DNA of 64,000 nucleotides from Maylandia zebra (GCF_041146795.1 NC_135184.1:10778967-10842966); one strand, 5' to 3'; numbered from the stretch's first letter, positions 21,601 through 34,556 are shown. Translations and numbers: made by a program. The notes: a model not told the origin generated them from the letters alone.

Positions 21601-24600
21601 CTAGAGGGGGCAGCCCTCCTTTCCTTGGTTGGTATTTTTAGAGCAGGACTGGCCTGGGGGGACCCTAACTCAGCATACATGCAACAAGATGAGAGAGGTG
21701 CTGCTAATGCTGCTTGAGAAAAGGTGGCATCTTAGTGTTGGGCAGTGGATGCAAGCTGCAGTATGTGGGTGGGATATCTGATGCACACAACTGTTTTCCA
21801 GTTTTAGGCTTTGGTGTAGTAGTGATCATTGTGTAAAACGCACGGAAGGTAGAAATATTTTGGGCTCAGTTAATTTCGAGCTTATAGAAGCAGTTACTCA
21901 TCTGTGCTAGTTTTCTGTTTAGGTCTATAAAATTAAAAAAAAGTCATGGTTTTTACCTAGTCTTTCCAGCATCATAGTGCAAAAGCTAGTATAGCATAGT
22001 GCTGAAGCTATAATAGACATTGTTTCTGGTTCTCATACTACTACAGGTAGGCTCTGTTTAGAACAACCTGGTATTGTTCTGTCAGGAAGCAAGTCATTCT
22101 TTATAACTCATCTGTGTAGCAAGAACAAAGATCCTCGAAGTACACGCCATTAACAATGAGGTTTTTCAAGTTTGTATGAAGGCATTTTGTGACTCACCTG
22201 TGATTTTTGAAAAGCAAAAAAAAAGCCGCAGTAGGCACACAAGTGTACATTCTGGTATTAGCTGGGTGGAGCCATTCTGCTCTGGTCACGCATTCCTTCT
22301 TATCTTTCAGAGCATGAATCAAGGCTAAATGCTGACTTTGAACTCCAGAAATAAAGCCAACCTTTAGAACTTGTGGAAGTAGAAAGAATATTTCTGTTTC
22401 TTGGTTTGTTCTGATATTTTTAGAAGTGTTAAAAAAAAATACAGATATGGGGGAACTAGTTTGGATACCTATGTAAAATTTTTGTACTAGTAATTTAAAT
22501 GATGAAAAAGGTGTATTTCAAATTTTGAAGCCTGGCAGCTATTGGGTAACAGGTTTTATTTATTGGTAATATATGACTCATTTAATATGTTAGGTTAGGT
22601 TGTTACCTAGGAAACCGTAACCTGGACCCGAGACCACCGTCAGCTTCAAAGTAATACACAACAAGCAGTTTGGTCCTTGTCTGGATGCAAGTTTGCAACT
22701 TGTAAAGCACAAGTTGTTAGCCAATGACCGTACGGCATTAGATCCACCCTCCATCATTATGGCCAGGCTCAAAACGCCAAAATCATCTGCTGAAAATCCT
22801 GAACTTGAAGCTCCATAAACGGTGGGTGACATCACTGTAGTAAAGCGCATCTTTTATACTTTTTGCATGCATGAAGATGTACACCTGTTAACAGAGCCCA
22901 TAAAAATATTAAGTTGTAGCTGTGTCTAAATTCACAAATTTGGATATTTTGACATATGTTACATCAGAATAATCATATGAGCTTGCAAATTATCTGGCAG
23001 GTAAACTCTATAAACATGATTTATAACATCCATGCTGTGCTCCCAGCTAACCAAACATCATGAGACATTGTCCAAACTCCCACCCTAATTGCGCTGATCG
23101 AGTTTGGGGTACCTCTGACTTGGCAAGAAGTGTGTTGTTGTTTTGTTTTGTTTGTTTTTTTTGTTGTTGTTTTTTTTGTTTTTTCCAACATGATATGTTC
23201 AATCCGTGCTCGATAGTGCTGACCGTGGTTAAGGACCTAATTTAAAGCCAGTGGTGTCACAAGATGGTGGGCTGTTGTGCAACTTTTGATCTCCTGATAC
23301 GGAACCAGTCAGCATCATCATGGGATGTCTATATGAAATTAGCTGTTTTGGAGACATGAAGGGTAATTGATTCAGGTGATCACTTGAGCGACATACAGGA
23401 AAAAGAGGTCATCTTTGATATCCCAAGCGAAACTGTGCTTTCATAGGTCGTTCCACCCCACCATCTGTATTGGATAGGCTATACAGTTATTAAAAAGAAC
23501 AAAAAATAAGTAAAGATTCTTATTTTAACATCCCCAAATAGTGAAACTTGGTGTCTTTCTCTCAAAGTTTCTTTGCCGTAACCTTGTATGTAACCTGACG
23601 TGCACCTCCTGAGAAATGTAACTACATGTTGGGTCGACACAGCCCGCAACGTTAGTTGGACATAGGACATAGATTTCTCGCGGAAGTCTAAATTAAGCTC
23701 ATGTCTTCATAAAGCCTATGTTATAACGAGGGATGTACAGATGACTCATCCTTGTTGACTGCCATCAGTTTATCGATTAGGTGTGAAAAGGAGCAGGAAG
23801 CCTAAAAACCTGTTTATTCAAGTAATAAAAATGATATGAAGATGTGCAATTCTCTAGCAAAAAGAGGGATTTAAAAAAACAAACAAAACTTGCATCAAAA
23901 TCTGTACAGAATTTCACAGCTGATGGATTTCTAGTTGTTGTACTTGTGGCAAAAACTACCCTACAGTGTAGCCTCAAACCAAGAAACCTGCTATTCAATA
24001 AGGCTTCTTAATCATGTTGTTGTAATTGAGTTACATGTCAGTATTTTTCAGCTAATCCTTTTTAAATGTCTTTTTGAAGCTTGGCGCCAAAACGCAGCAT
24101 GCCTCTCTGTCTTCCAGGGAGGAGGTGTAACCTGAAATATTGAATTTCTGAACTGCTGTGTAAACATGTAGCCATCTTCTTCAGTATTGTGGCATTTTTT
24201 TAATCTAGCAGACTTACTGGGGGGAATAAAAGCTTAATTCTAGGAGTTTCAGTCATCTAGGGCTGCTCAATTAATCGAATTTTAATCACGATTACGATCT
24301 GGGCTTTCAACGATCATTAAAAATGACTGAGCCGATTATTAGCCCCTCCCTAATTTATCCGCGACACCTTAAAGGCCGGTCCGTGAAAATATTGTCGGGC
24401 ATAAACCGGTCCGTGGTGCAAAAAAGGTTGGAGACCGCTGATTAAGAGGACCCGAGGGAAGCTCTGAAAGCTAAGCAGAAATTATTTGGAGAGGAGAGTG
24501 ACTGCCGTTGGTTGAAAAGAGAGTTTAAAAAAAAAAACAAAATAACTTCAGTGGTGTTGCACACCATTTTATATTATTTTTTAAAAGTCATTGTTAACCC

Positions 24601-27600
24601 TTTAAAGCCGGTCAGAGCAGCACGCTCCGTTTTGCGTAACTATTTTTAAATCCCTGTAGAACCTGAACCGTGTAAGCTAGCGCAATAATTTGTTTTGCAT
24701 ATGAAACCGGAGGAGTTGTACTTACATCTTATGCCATCAGCTTGTCCTCGGTCACGGTTTCGTTCCACATATAGCTTTGCAAAAACTGCATAAAAAGCGC
24801 TTGCAGGAACAAAAACATAATATTCCAGAAACACGCTTTGCCGTTCCTATCAGCTGTTCGTAACACTTCCCACAGTGAAATGATGCACATGCTGTTTTCT
24901 TTGCAAATTTGCATCATAGGATTGTTTTTTTTGTTTTTCCTGCAGTATATAAAAATTGCTGTATTTCCAAAATAAAACTATGAAGACACTCAAAATAAAT
25001 TTCCTGTGGTGGGAAACTATTTTTTGCAACTTTATTGTATTTAAAGTTTTGAGGGATAAACCTCTTAAATTTCTCCAAGTAGAAATATATGTAAACAAAA
25101 CAAAAGCGATTTTCAATTTTTTTTTTTTGTAGTTTATTGCACTTTTTTGCAATTTATGTAATTACTATGGACTTAATGCATACATATTATTAAAATATGG
25201 GCTATAACAGTTGTATTGATGTATAGCAACTTGAAATGCTCCCACAAATGGCACTACAGCATGTAAAAAAAATAATATAAGCTCTGGTGGACTTGGTTCT
25301 ATGGTAGGTCTTAAAGGGTTAAATAAATATCGTCAAATAATCGTGATCTCAATTTCAGTGAAAATAATCGTGATTATCATTTTTGCCATAATCGAGCAGC
25401 CCTACAGTCATCTGTGAAGTTTTCAGAATTTTGGATTTGAACCATACACCAGTGTTGGAGACTGTGCTCTGAAATACAAAGCTAACGCTGCTTTTTTTTT
25501 TTTTTTTTTTGTGTGTTGTTTTCCAGGCCCTTTTACAGATGTAGTCACCACCAACCTCAAACTGAGGAACCCTTCTGACAGAAGAGTGTGTTTCAAAGTG
25601 AAAACGACAGCGCCACGTAGGTACTGCGTACGGCCAAACAGCGGCGTTATCGATCCTGGATCAAGCGTCAACATCTCTGGTAAGTTTTTATTTGTTAACT
25701 GTCTTTTTGCCGCCCATTTGAACATGTAGATTCGGACTGAGTGTGAGCGAATAAAGGAAATGTTCAGTCATAGGTCAACAAGTTGGAGATTTCAGTTAGG
25801 GGGGGAAAAAAGTCCAAGTGACCTATGCTGTTTTTACAATGATTTCTGTATGATGTTTTTCTCATGACCCTTAAGGCCACAAGCAATGAAGTTGTTCTGT
25901 GTACAACAAGAGTTCCTTTAGCTTTAATTTCTTCAGGCTTTATCGTCTTCTCTGTCTACCTTTTGGAGTAGATCAAGTTGTGCCAGAGACCTTATCTCAG
26001 CAGTTTTCCTTTAAGCAAGTTGACCTATCTAAGATGCTATACATTACTATATCTTTTGAATGCTGGTTTATCTTATGTTTGCTGATGACATTAAGGTAGC
26101 TTGGGTACCATCAGTTTGTTGTGTTTAGGCTCCACAATTGTCCATTCAGGGTGGCTACTGGGGCCTAACAGAAATATTGGAGTTGAGATAAAGCAAAACT
26201 TCTTATAATGAGGAATATTAACAGAACACATCTGAAAGCAACCCATATCAGCATCTTAATTGAAGTAATACATTACTCTGATTAGTGGTTATAATTTCAT
26301 CTTTTTTGGTATGTAAATTTGGCTGCAGGCAAAATGGGGTTTATTGGGCCAGATTAGTTTCAATTTGGCTGGTTATTAAGATTCATTAGTCATTTTAAAG
26401 ACAGTTGCCTGCATTGTCTACAAGCACTGTTTCAACTCACTGCAGTGAAAGGGGAAAATGGGTTGCTTGTTTTTAAAACGGTGACCCTTTTCCTCCAGCA
26501 GGTTTAGCAACTTAAAGTTATTTGAGCTCCAGCGTGCTCAGCATTACTACATGTGAATGTCTGTAGAAACGTCTCAAAGCACTTTTGCACCATAGTCCTG
26601 GTAATGTTTATTGTGTTTTTAAATTCCATAATGGTTAAATGCACTGCTTCTGTTTGTTCTTTGCAAACATTGCCAATTTAGTGTATGACAAATGGCATTA
26701 TTTCAATGTTTGTGTGCAGAAATATCCACACATTAAAGTTTCAGAGGGCTTTATTTATTTGATGCTTTTAGTGAACAATGACATTGTGAGCTTGTATTGA
26801 ATTAAGTTGGAAAATGAATGACATCCTCTTGAAACTCAATAGATCCTTTAATGAACCTATTTAAGAAGGGAGGGAGGATGCCAAAATGGATCTCTTGTGA
26901 ATGTCTGACTCGCTGAAGTGTGTATTAATTTAATTCAGGCAATCAGGTTTTTAGGAGCTACGAAAGTTAGATTCTTATTGGTCCTTCAGTGTCATTGGGG
27001 AGGTACCCGTTTGGTCTCACACAATCACATTAAAGTACAATAAGGACTCCTTCAGAAGATGGTGTGCCCCCCTGGTCTTAACAGCATGAAGTACAAAGGA
27101 ACACTGAGAAGGTCTAAAGATGCTTTGGAACAATCATCCTCCAAAGTACCTTGAAAAACTGTAAATTTACCTTTTTTGTTAAAAAAAAAAAAAAGGAATC
27201 TATTTTTAATAAAAGTTGAGTAAAGAGGAAAAAATCACTGATAAATTAAAAAAACATGCTGTAAAAACAATGCCTCGGACGTTTTCACAGGTCATTTCTG
27301 GTGTTTAGTATGCTGACTGTTTATGCGATCTGTTTTCTGTGTATAGATGTGCTTTTATTCAAACAGTTCTCCATTGATCATTTCTGTTTTACAGTCATGC
27401 TACAGCCCTTTGACTATGACCCCAATGAGAAAAGTAAACACAAATTCATGGTGCAGACTATTTTCGCCCCGCCAAACGTCACCGACATGGAATCATTGGT
27501 AAGTGACTGGGATTTACTTTTGAACCCATTATTTTGCTTCTAATGTTGCAGCGAATAACACAGAGGTGTACCTTTGGTTACGTAGCTCCGAAGTCATTTA

Positions 27601-30600
27601 AATGTGTCAAAGTGGAAGCATGACTATAGTATTTGCACAAACAAAACGGTAAACCTTACTAGTTAAAATCTGTTGAACTGAATAGTTTTTAATACTTATT
27701 GAATTCTTTCACATAAAACAGTTGATCAGCTTAAAAAAAATCCCCATTTAAATGTTTTGTCTTTCTTCCACATTTCCTTTTATATGTAAAAACAAACATT
27801 ACTGTTTGGTCTTTATTGGTAAAAGGAGCCCTATGCATTCCAGTATCACATGCACATGACTTGTGCTTTAAAATATTAACTTGATTGACTCAATGAAAAC
27901 ATTTCATGTATGATATTTGATAGTAGAAAGTCTTTTACTGTTAAACTTTAAGTTGAAGGGTTATCATCATCTGCCGAGTTAATTTCCTTACTCTGAAGCA
28001 TTTTCCAGTTATCCACCAGGGGACAGCAGAGACTCGGTCAGCCAGTAAAACCTGTACATACCTTGTCATTGTATTCATGAACGGACTTGTTTTGAATGAG
28101 GTTTAAAATTCAGGAAGTATAGTATAGACAAACCGAGGTCTGACTGGTGCTGATGTATAAAATGGAGTCTCATGTTGTGACTTAATCTTTTGTTTCTTTT
28201 CTATTTTATCGTCTGTACTATACTTTTCTACTTTATTTCTTTATAAATTCAGAGTCTGGGTGGTGCCATTTTGAAATATGTTGAAAATAGTTCAAATAAA
28301 CAGAAATAAAAGGAAATGAAGCTGTGCCTGTGTTATATAGATTTTAAGGATAAATTGCTTGTACATACAATGTGAAGTAGTTGGCACAGTTTTAATATGT
28401 GCATGTGTGAACAGAATCTAATCTGCTAGAAGTTCAAGTTGATGAATAACATGCTTTCATTTGCTTTTAAATCCTCACTAGTGGAAAGATGCAAAGCCAG
28501 ATGATCTCATGGACTCCAAGCTGAGATGTGTCTTTGAGCTGCCATCTGAAAATGATAAAGTGGTAAGGTGCAATGATCAGAGTCCCTCCTTGAACTGGAT
28601 ATGCGCTACTAAAAACTCTAGAAAAATAAAAATTGTCTGACATAGTGTTAGCATGACATTCCTGTGTCGAGAGCAGAGTGTAAGATCTCTGCAGCATCTT
28701 GCAGCTAAAACAATGTTCAGCAACTAGGTGCAGTTAGAATAGCAGTGTGATGATTTACAGGCTGAGACACTGCCCATGGAGCAGTGGTTCTATATGCTTC
28801 TGAAACTATGTCAGGTTGGTAAAGAGGATGAAGCTTAAATGGGTCAGATTAGGGCTGTGCGATATGACCAAAATCTCATATCCCGATATAAGACATCTAT
28901 CGTCCCGATAACGATATAAATCACAAAAATTTAAAATTTTCTGTGAATCTCGGGCAGCTCGACTTGCGTGAAGTGTTTCCAGCTGCGCGTCATGTACCTG
29001 GAGTCGAGTGTTTTTAACAATGTATGAAACGAGGCATTTTTAGACATAAGTTGTAACGGCCGCCGTTTTCTTTGCAAGTATTTATTACACGGTGTGCTGC
29101 GGGGAAAAGCCTGTTCTAATGTTTGAGTCTAAGGTTTATTTTTTTAGCACCTGACGGCTCTTTTCTTGCTTCTCATCCGTAAATACTCTGCATACTCTTT
29201 CACGGGTTCAGTTTATTTTGAAAAGTCTTAACAGGATCTTGAGCTTTATTGTGAAAGGTTTACGTAGAAAATAAACACGCAGACACGCGATGGTTTTACC
29301 CTTATTGTTGCTAACGACAATGCATAAAAACAGGCGCTTGTTCGTCAGTAGTGTGGTTATATTAATTATAAGAGAACTTTAAGAAATTAATATAGCCACT
29401 ACAGTGACCATCAAAACGATGAGAAAATATTGCCGTAAACAGTTTATTTGTGACACCATGAAACAAACGATAGCGTAAAATGAAACGATAGACGTTTTTA
29501 TATCGTCATCCGATATCTATCGAACAGCCCTAGGTCAGATCAATACTGCAACGTAGCCAGAAAACCAAAAAACTGCGAGTGAACGGATTCTGATTATCTG
29601 ACTGATAGCAGGCTTTACTTTTTCACAGCTAATCAGTGTTGACTGATTAAATAAGTTATATTTTGTAGGACCAGTGTTGCTTAGGATAATTTTTCTATTT
29701 CCAGCAGCTGACTGTGAACTGTGTGTAAGTAGGAGCACATTTCCCTCATCTTAATAGGACATACCCCGCGATATACAATATCAGGGTTAAGTTCCTAATC
29801 CAAGATATGCAAATCTGAGTAGGATTCACTCTTATTATGGGGACCACTGAAGTAGAAACTAGATGATACTTTCCTCTTATTTATGTCAGGACATCAGTAT
29901 GTGTCACTTTGAATCATAACCTTTTTTAAAACCTTTTTTTTTTTTTTTTTTTTTTTTTCTGTGCAGTTTAAAAACAAAAAGTCCAGATCAAAGACCTGGC
30001 CTTAATTTGATCAGTCTCATGTACTGCAGCGGTTGTTTTTATCTAGACCTGGTCTGATGTGGTTTGGATCGAGGAAAATGGGCTATAAAGACTATAAATC
30101 CTAAATTGTGCTATAAATAATCAGTTTTTCCACTTGTTTTAATCAAATTCAGGTTTCATAAGTGTAAATGTTACGCATTAAACTTAGATTTGGTCTCATT
30201 GTTGTCTGGATGGAGATGAAATTTTCGTGTGTGTGTGTGCGTGTGCGTGTATTTTTTTTTTTTTTAATTAAAAAAGCACAGACAGTAATGCTTCATGATG
30301 GGATACCTGTTACAAGACCCCTGCTCAAAAGTGAGATCTCTCCCTGTACTATTCAGCAAAAAACAAAAAGCTTTTAACTTTTTGTCTCTGAGAAGTTATT
30401 TGTAAAAGTAGCCATAGCTGAAATCTCTGTGCACGCAGTTATGTTTATATCGTGATATTTACTCGGATGATATTCGCAGTTTTAAATGCCCTGAATGTCT
30501 TATTTTTCTCTCGTCGTGTACTCTCAGGCACTACTACATGATACTGAACAAGCATCTGGCATCTGTAGGACTTGTACTCTCTGTTCCACAAGTTCTTTTT

Positions 30601-33600
30601 GTAGCTGAAGGGAGTTCTTTATGAATGAATTGAGGACCGATCAGGCCACGTGCCTCCTGGATTGTACTGTGTGAGTGTTTAAAATATGGAACCTATTCAC
30701 AGAGTACCGAAGGTCATCTTCTGCTTACAGGAACATGTTAGCATGGGTCATGCCAGCCTTGTGTCAATGAAAATATCCCTAAACTATTTATTGAAAACTT
30801 GGGAAATCTGTGCTGCTTAACACATAAAAGTAATCAGAACCTGAAGTCTCTCCTAAAATACATTAATTAATACATTAATTGTGTTGTGCTCCATTGCCAG
30901 TTTTCCAAACTTTGAAAAATTCATTTTGTTGCCCAGATCAGTGAAACCACCGACTGTTATGTAAATGTACCTTCTGGTAGCTCCAGGTGTTGGCAGTGAC
31001 GGCAGTTGTGTGCACCATGTATCAGGGTGTAGCAGGTCGCACAAAGAGAAAGACACAGCAACGTGTTTTACTGTCACACCTCTCTACTTAAATAAAGACC
31101 AAAGGGACATGTGTAAGCAATACTGACGTTCCTGAGCATAGGAGAAATGTTATATGTAAATGTTTAATTACTAGATGTATATATATATATTTTTTTAGCA
31201 TGCATCAAATTCTTGTGGCTCGTCAGTGCGTTTTGCATTTCAACAGCTAACTTTGTCTTCGCTGCTGATGTGAAACACTGAATAACAAAGGCAGCTCTAA
31301 CTTTTTTTGTAAGGTGAGAAAAGGTGAAAGCTTTAATGAAAAAGATGTTAGTGTAGCTTAGTGCCTCCACTGTATGTCCTAATAATTTAAAGAGAAGTTC
31401 AGACTTTTTGTTTTTGTTACAGAGTTACCTAGGTTAGTTAGGTTTTGTGTGTGTGTGTGTGTGGTCCCCCAATATATAAGTAACTCCTCTGCAGGCTCAC
31501 ATTAGGTCATTTTTAAGACTTAAAAAAATAAATTCAGTTTGTGTACGATCAGTCATCCTTGTTTTCATTGCTTATCTGAGCCTTAGTAGGCCTCGTTATA
31601 AATGCCTGACTTGTGGGAGCGATATGATGTCCAGAGGGTTTTATTTGTTACCCTCCAGGAAGATTTTAATTTTAATGTAGTTTTATTTACTCAAGCTTGA
31701 AATATGTTTTTGTTTAACAAATGGCCCAGAATGATCAGGATAAACTTCTATTAAGTACTCAATGCCTTAACTATGTGCTGGCCAATCATCCTCAAGAGCG
31801 TAGTCACTCCCTAAAGGTCTGCTTTTGAGCCAGGAAAAACCCAGATCCTGCCCTCGTACTGATTGTCAACGTTCATCTGCTACTATGCAGCACTCTTTTT
31901 TTTTTCTCTTCTTCCTCCACCCCTCATGTTGTCATGCTGTCTGTGCCACTACACAAAGCCACATCCACCATGACTTTTGGAAAGACATGTTTTTTTTCTT
32001 TTTGCTTGTCTCTTTCATCTGGCACCATGAGCCTCGGGGCCCTCGAACAAGGCCGCCTTTCTTTTGGCTCATGCGTCCGTCTAGAGGCTAACCTCCATAC
32101 TTAGCCCAGGGCATACTTAGCCCAGGGCATACTGGGCCTTACCTCATCCTCTCTTTGTTGGGCAGAATGACGTGGAGGCGACCCGAGCCGCCCCCGTGAT
32201 GAACTCCGTGAAGGCGGAGTCGTCGGCAGCCGCGGTGCCTATCGCTGCCGGAGCGGACGACGCGGAGATGAAGAAAGTGGTGGAGAAGTGCAAGAGACTG
32301 CAAGCTGAGATGAACAAGCTGAGTGAGGAGAACCGGCAATTAAAGGTTGGATATGATTGGTAACTAATTGTAGTCAAACACTTGGATTTTTAATGCTAAT
32401 GCATTCCACACAGAATAAAACTGAAACAAAGTGTGAATGGGGATTTACTGTCAAATATAATTGTACGAGCCTGTGAGTACACACCAACATCATACTACTC
32501 TCTGGTGGTTTTGAGTGTGTTTGTTTCAAACTCCGTAGAGGCTTGTGACAGCAACATGTTTGAATGCAACACAGCATGTTGTGTGGGTGTGTTTTGCTGG
32601 GTACTTCTCACCTCTGGCTCTTCCAGAGCGTTGAACTGAGGATGAGAGAGGTTTGTTAGAGCAGTCAGAGTGGAAACATGAATTTTGTGTAGTTGTATGA
32701 ATGCAGATTTTTATTCTAATGCACGCTTCACAACAACCAGGCAGTGAGAAGGGACAGCTACACTGAGGGCCTAGCAGTCAGTCTCAGCATTAGCAAGGGA
32801 AAGACGCGTCCCTCTGCTGGAAAACAGCAGGATGAACGCACCTCTTCTGTTTGAAGAATGCAAGATGATATGCAAAAATCAGTTGAAATAAAAGATTAAA
32901 ATGTATGGATTTGCATGTTATTGCTCTGTTTGTGGTATAAGCTAGATAAGTGACACAACAGGAATTTTCTGAGGCAAACTGGAAAAGGGAGGGACCGTTT
33001 TCAGGGTATTGGACACTCATTTGAACTATTAGATGACTTGTTGGCATGTATGTTGGAGTATGACAGGATGTGCATCTAGTTTGATGCTCTTGTACTTAAA
33101 AGTGGGAAAATTACACATTGTCTTCTCCACAGTGAGGTCACAAAGTAAAGAGAAATTTCTCAGTTTTCTGCCAGTTTCAGTTGTCATTAGTGACCTCTCT
33201 GCAAATATATAAGAACAGATTTTCAGCATCTGCTCTCTCACTGTGTGAGATGAGGGGAATGGCCTTGGAAAGTGTGTCTTAGAGTACATATGTTAAAAGG
33301 CTGAACAAGCTCAAAATGCGCATCCAAGTTGCAAATTTAACTTTTTTGACTTTGGAGATGGTTTTACAGCAGCCCAGCAGGACGCTGGACACCTTTTTTC
33401 TCTTTCTGTTTACATATACAGCATTGTTCCTTCCTTAGTATCACTATGAAATTCTCCAACTCGACTGCTATGTTGGAATATTGTGGTTGCTTATTTCGTA
33501 GTCCGTCTCTCAACAATGGGGAGTGAACCATGAGTTTAAGTGCAGTAGTCACTGGGACAGAAAACTGCAAGTCTGGGCTCAAAGTTTGAGAATTTCTGTA

Positions 33601-33836
33601 AACGTGCTTGTGTTTTACTAATCTTATTACCTTATTCACTCCTCTTCTTTATTTGTTTTCTGTTTTTTACACAGGACGAAGGTTTGAGAATGAGAAAGAT
33701 GCCCCGCTCAGACCACATGACACCAAACTCGACCAGCCTGCTCGGTCGGGAAGCCAGCGCCGCCTCCCTACCATCCCTCCTCGTTGTCATAGCAGCCATC
33801 TTCATCGGATTTTTCATAGGGAAGTTCATCTTGTAG
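18677..33836 (+). CDS. vapa: VAMP-associated protein A (VAP-A), complete, six coding exons
   Basis: Exons: 18677-18734, 25527-25679, 27395-27498, 28482-28562, 32166-32345, 33675-33836; 738 nt, 245 aa (human about 249). All introns are GT-AG and frames join. The N-terminal MSP domain (about 1-125) contains [32 protein letters not shown] with the proline corresponding to VAPB Pro56, and KHKFMVQT, the Lys/Met surface that binds FFAT motifs. A variable linker follows, then a coiled coil ([17 protein letters not shown] to [11 protein letters not shown]) and a C-terminal membrane anchor ([19 protein letters not shown]). VAP-A is an ER tail-anchored protein that tethers lipid-transfer and trafficking proteins at membrane contact sites. 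The linker in exon 5 differs from mammals. VAPB is less likely from the sequence and the rab31/apcdd1 neighbours. Confidence 0.96.
20078..20119. repeat. Perfect 18-bp inverted repeat with 6-base loop
   Basis: Arms TGTCCAGGGTGAAACTAA (20078-20095) and its exact complement (20102-20119). No flanking target duplication or known family. Confidence 0.9.
22715..22862 (+). repeat. Dispersed fish MITE-like repeat, 3' portion
   Basis: Contains GATCCACCCTCCATCATTA, CCTGAACTTGAAGCT, ACGGTGGGTGACATCAC and the end CATCTTTTATACTT. From memory this is the 3' half of an abundant teleost repeat whose terminal form appears at 51081-51532. Confidence 0.5.
24373..24440 (-). mobile_element. Terminal fragment of a second hAT family
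   Basis: The inverted sequence starts CAGCGGTCTCCAACC and continues with the GCACCACGGACCGGTTTATG segment typical of a common fish hAT family. The other end is missing. Confidence 0.5.
24598..25318. mobile_element. piggyBac-type MITE with TTAA duplication
   Basis: Starts CCCTTTAAAGCC and ends TTAAAGGG, flanked by TTAA at 24594-24597 and 25319-25322. TTAA duplication plus CCC...GGG ends fit the piggyBac superfamily. The 721-bp AT-rich interior encodes no transposase. Confidence 0.7.
25680..27394 (+). other. vapa: vapa intron 2
   Basis: GT-AG, phase 1. No repeat family recognised; a poly(A) run lies at about 27180-27194. Confidence 0.75.
27499..28481 (+). other. vapa: vapa intron 3
   Basis: GT-AG, phase 0. 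Nothing recognised except a CTCF-like motif, CCACCAGGGGACAG, at 28013-28026. Confidence 0.75.
28850..29532. mobile_element. hAT-type MITE with exact 8-bp target duplication
   Basis: Ends TAGGGCTGTGCGATAT and, inverted, TAGGGCTGTTCGATAGATAT, flanked by GGTCAGAT at 28842-28849 and 29533-29540. ATCG/GATA-rich subterminal repeats. No coding sequence in 683 bp. Confidence 0.85.
32096..32138. repeat. 16-bp tandem repeat, two full copies plus part
   Basis: CATACTTAGCCCAGGG occurs at 32096-32111 and 32112-32127, followed by CATACTGGGCC. It lies 38 bp before vapa exon 5. Confidence 0.9.
32346..33674 (+). other. vapa: vapa intron 5
   Basis: GT-AG, phase 0. No repeat or RNA gene recognised. Confidence 0.75.
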
Positions 33837-33883
33837 ACTGGGAGAAGCATGCCAGCCGTATCCCACGCCTCGGCTCTGGAATT

Positions 33884-33926
33884 AAAAAAAAAAAAAAAGG
33901 AAAAAAAAAAAAAGAAAAGGAAAAAG
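33884..33926 (+). repeat. A-rich tract in vapa 3'UTR
   Basis: A15 followed by GG, A13, G, A4, GG and A5, starting 47 bp after the stop codon. Confidence 0.95.
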
Positions 33927-34091
33927 GCCTGGAAAAACCGAGAAGTCTTTCTGTTGACTTTTGCCATATCATTGGTAGTGTGGCCTACAGTGAACACATC
34001 TGTACAGTATCATTTGAAGGCGCCGCCTTTTTACAATCTCACACAGTTAGTATCCACAGAGTTGAGTGAGGAAAGGCGACAAAAAGCGATT

Positions 34092-34118
34092 CCCCCCCCC
34101 CCCCCCCCCCTTCTTTTT

Positions 34119-34150
<32 letters not shown>

Positions 34151-34155
34151 CCTTT
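34092..34155 (+). repeat. C19 plus T-rich polypyrimidine tract in vapa 3'UTR
   Basis: Nineteen C (34092-34110) followed by about 45 bases that are almost all T with a few C. Confidence 0.95.
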
Positions 34156-34556
34156 GCCTGTATAATCCAGATATCCAGTGTGGTGGGACAATGAAAGTTG
34201 TATACTATCAGTCAACATGGAAGATGCACCTAGAGTTAACCATGGGCAAGAAGCGCTCAAAAGAATAATATCTCCCCCCCCCACCCCCCCCCCCCTCTCT
34301 CCCTCTACTTCTGTTTTTAATAGGAATTGAATGGAATGTTAGGTGTCTTGTAAATGTCGTTTTAAATCCTTTTAAACAAAAAAGGAAAGAACTTCCATCA
34401 TAAAGACGTTGCTACCTGTTGCTGGATTGCCTCTGAAGTAAAATCTGTTCGGTTTGTAATTTCTTCTACTTGTGTTGGAATGTTCAGGCCCAGCTGGGGA
34501 TATAGGTGCCTCCTTCTTGTACATTTGTCTTGATCTCACAATACAAATACAGACTT

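Larger units (their letters stand above)
24258..25404. mobile_element. hAT-type element with nested insertions
   Basis: Ends TAGGGCTGCTCAATTA and, inverted, TAGGGCTGCTCGATTA, with exact 8-bp duplications CAGTCATC at 24250-24257 and 25405-25412. ATCGTGATTA-type subterminal repeats lie at both ends. Non-coding. A piggyBac-type MITE (24598-25318) and a piece of another hAT element (about 24373-24440) lie inside it. Confidence 0.85.
18735..25526 (+). other. vapa: vapa intron 1 (6.8 kb)
   Basis: GTATGT donor, TTTTCCAG acceptor after a poly(T) run, phase 1. CpG-rich near the start with GCTAGC repeats at 18840-18860. Carries the hairpin at 20078-20119, a dispersed repeat at 22715-22862 and the nested transposon cluster at 24258-25404. 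No other exon recognised. Confidence 0.8.
28563..32165 (+). other. vapa: vapa intron 4 (3.6 kb)
   Basis: GTAAGG donor, TTGGGCAG acceptor, phase 0. Carries the hAT MITE, a poly(T) run at about 29936-29958, a short (GT)n near 31447-31463, and a 16-bp tandem repeat at 32096-32127 close to the acceptor. Confidence 0.8.

Noticed and set aside
33849..34268. 139-codon open frame rich in Lys, Pro and Phe
   Set aside because: It reads through the A-rich and C/T-rich tracts of the vapa 3'UTR.
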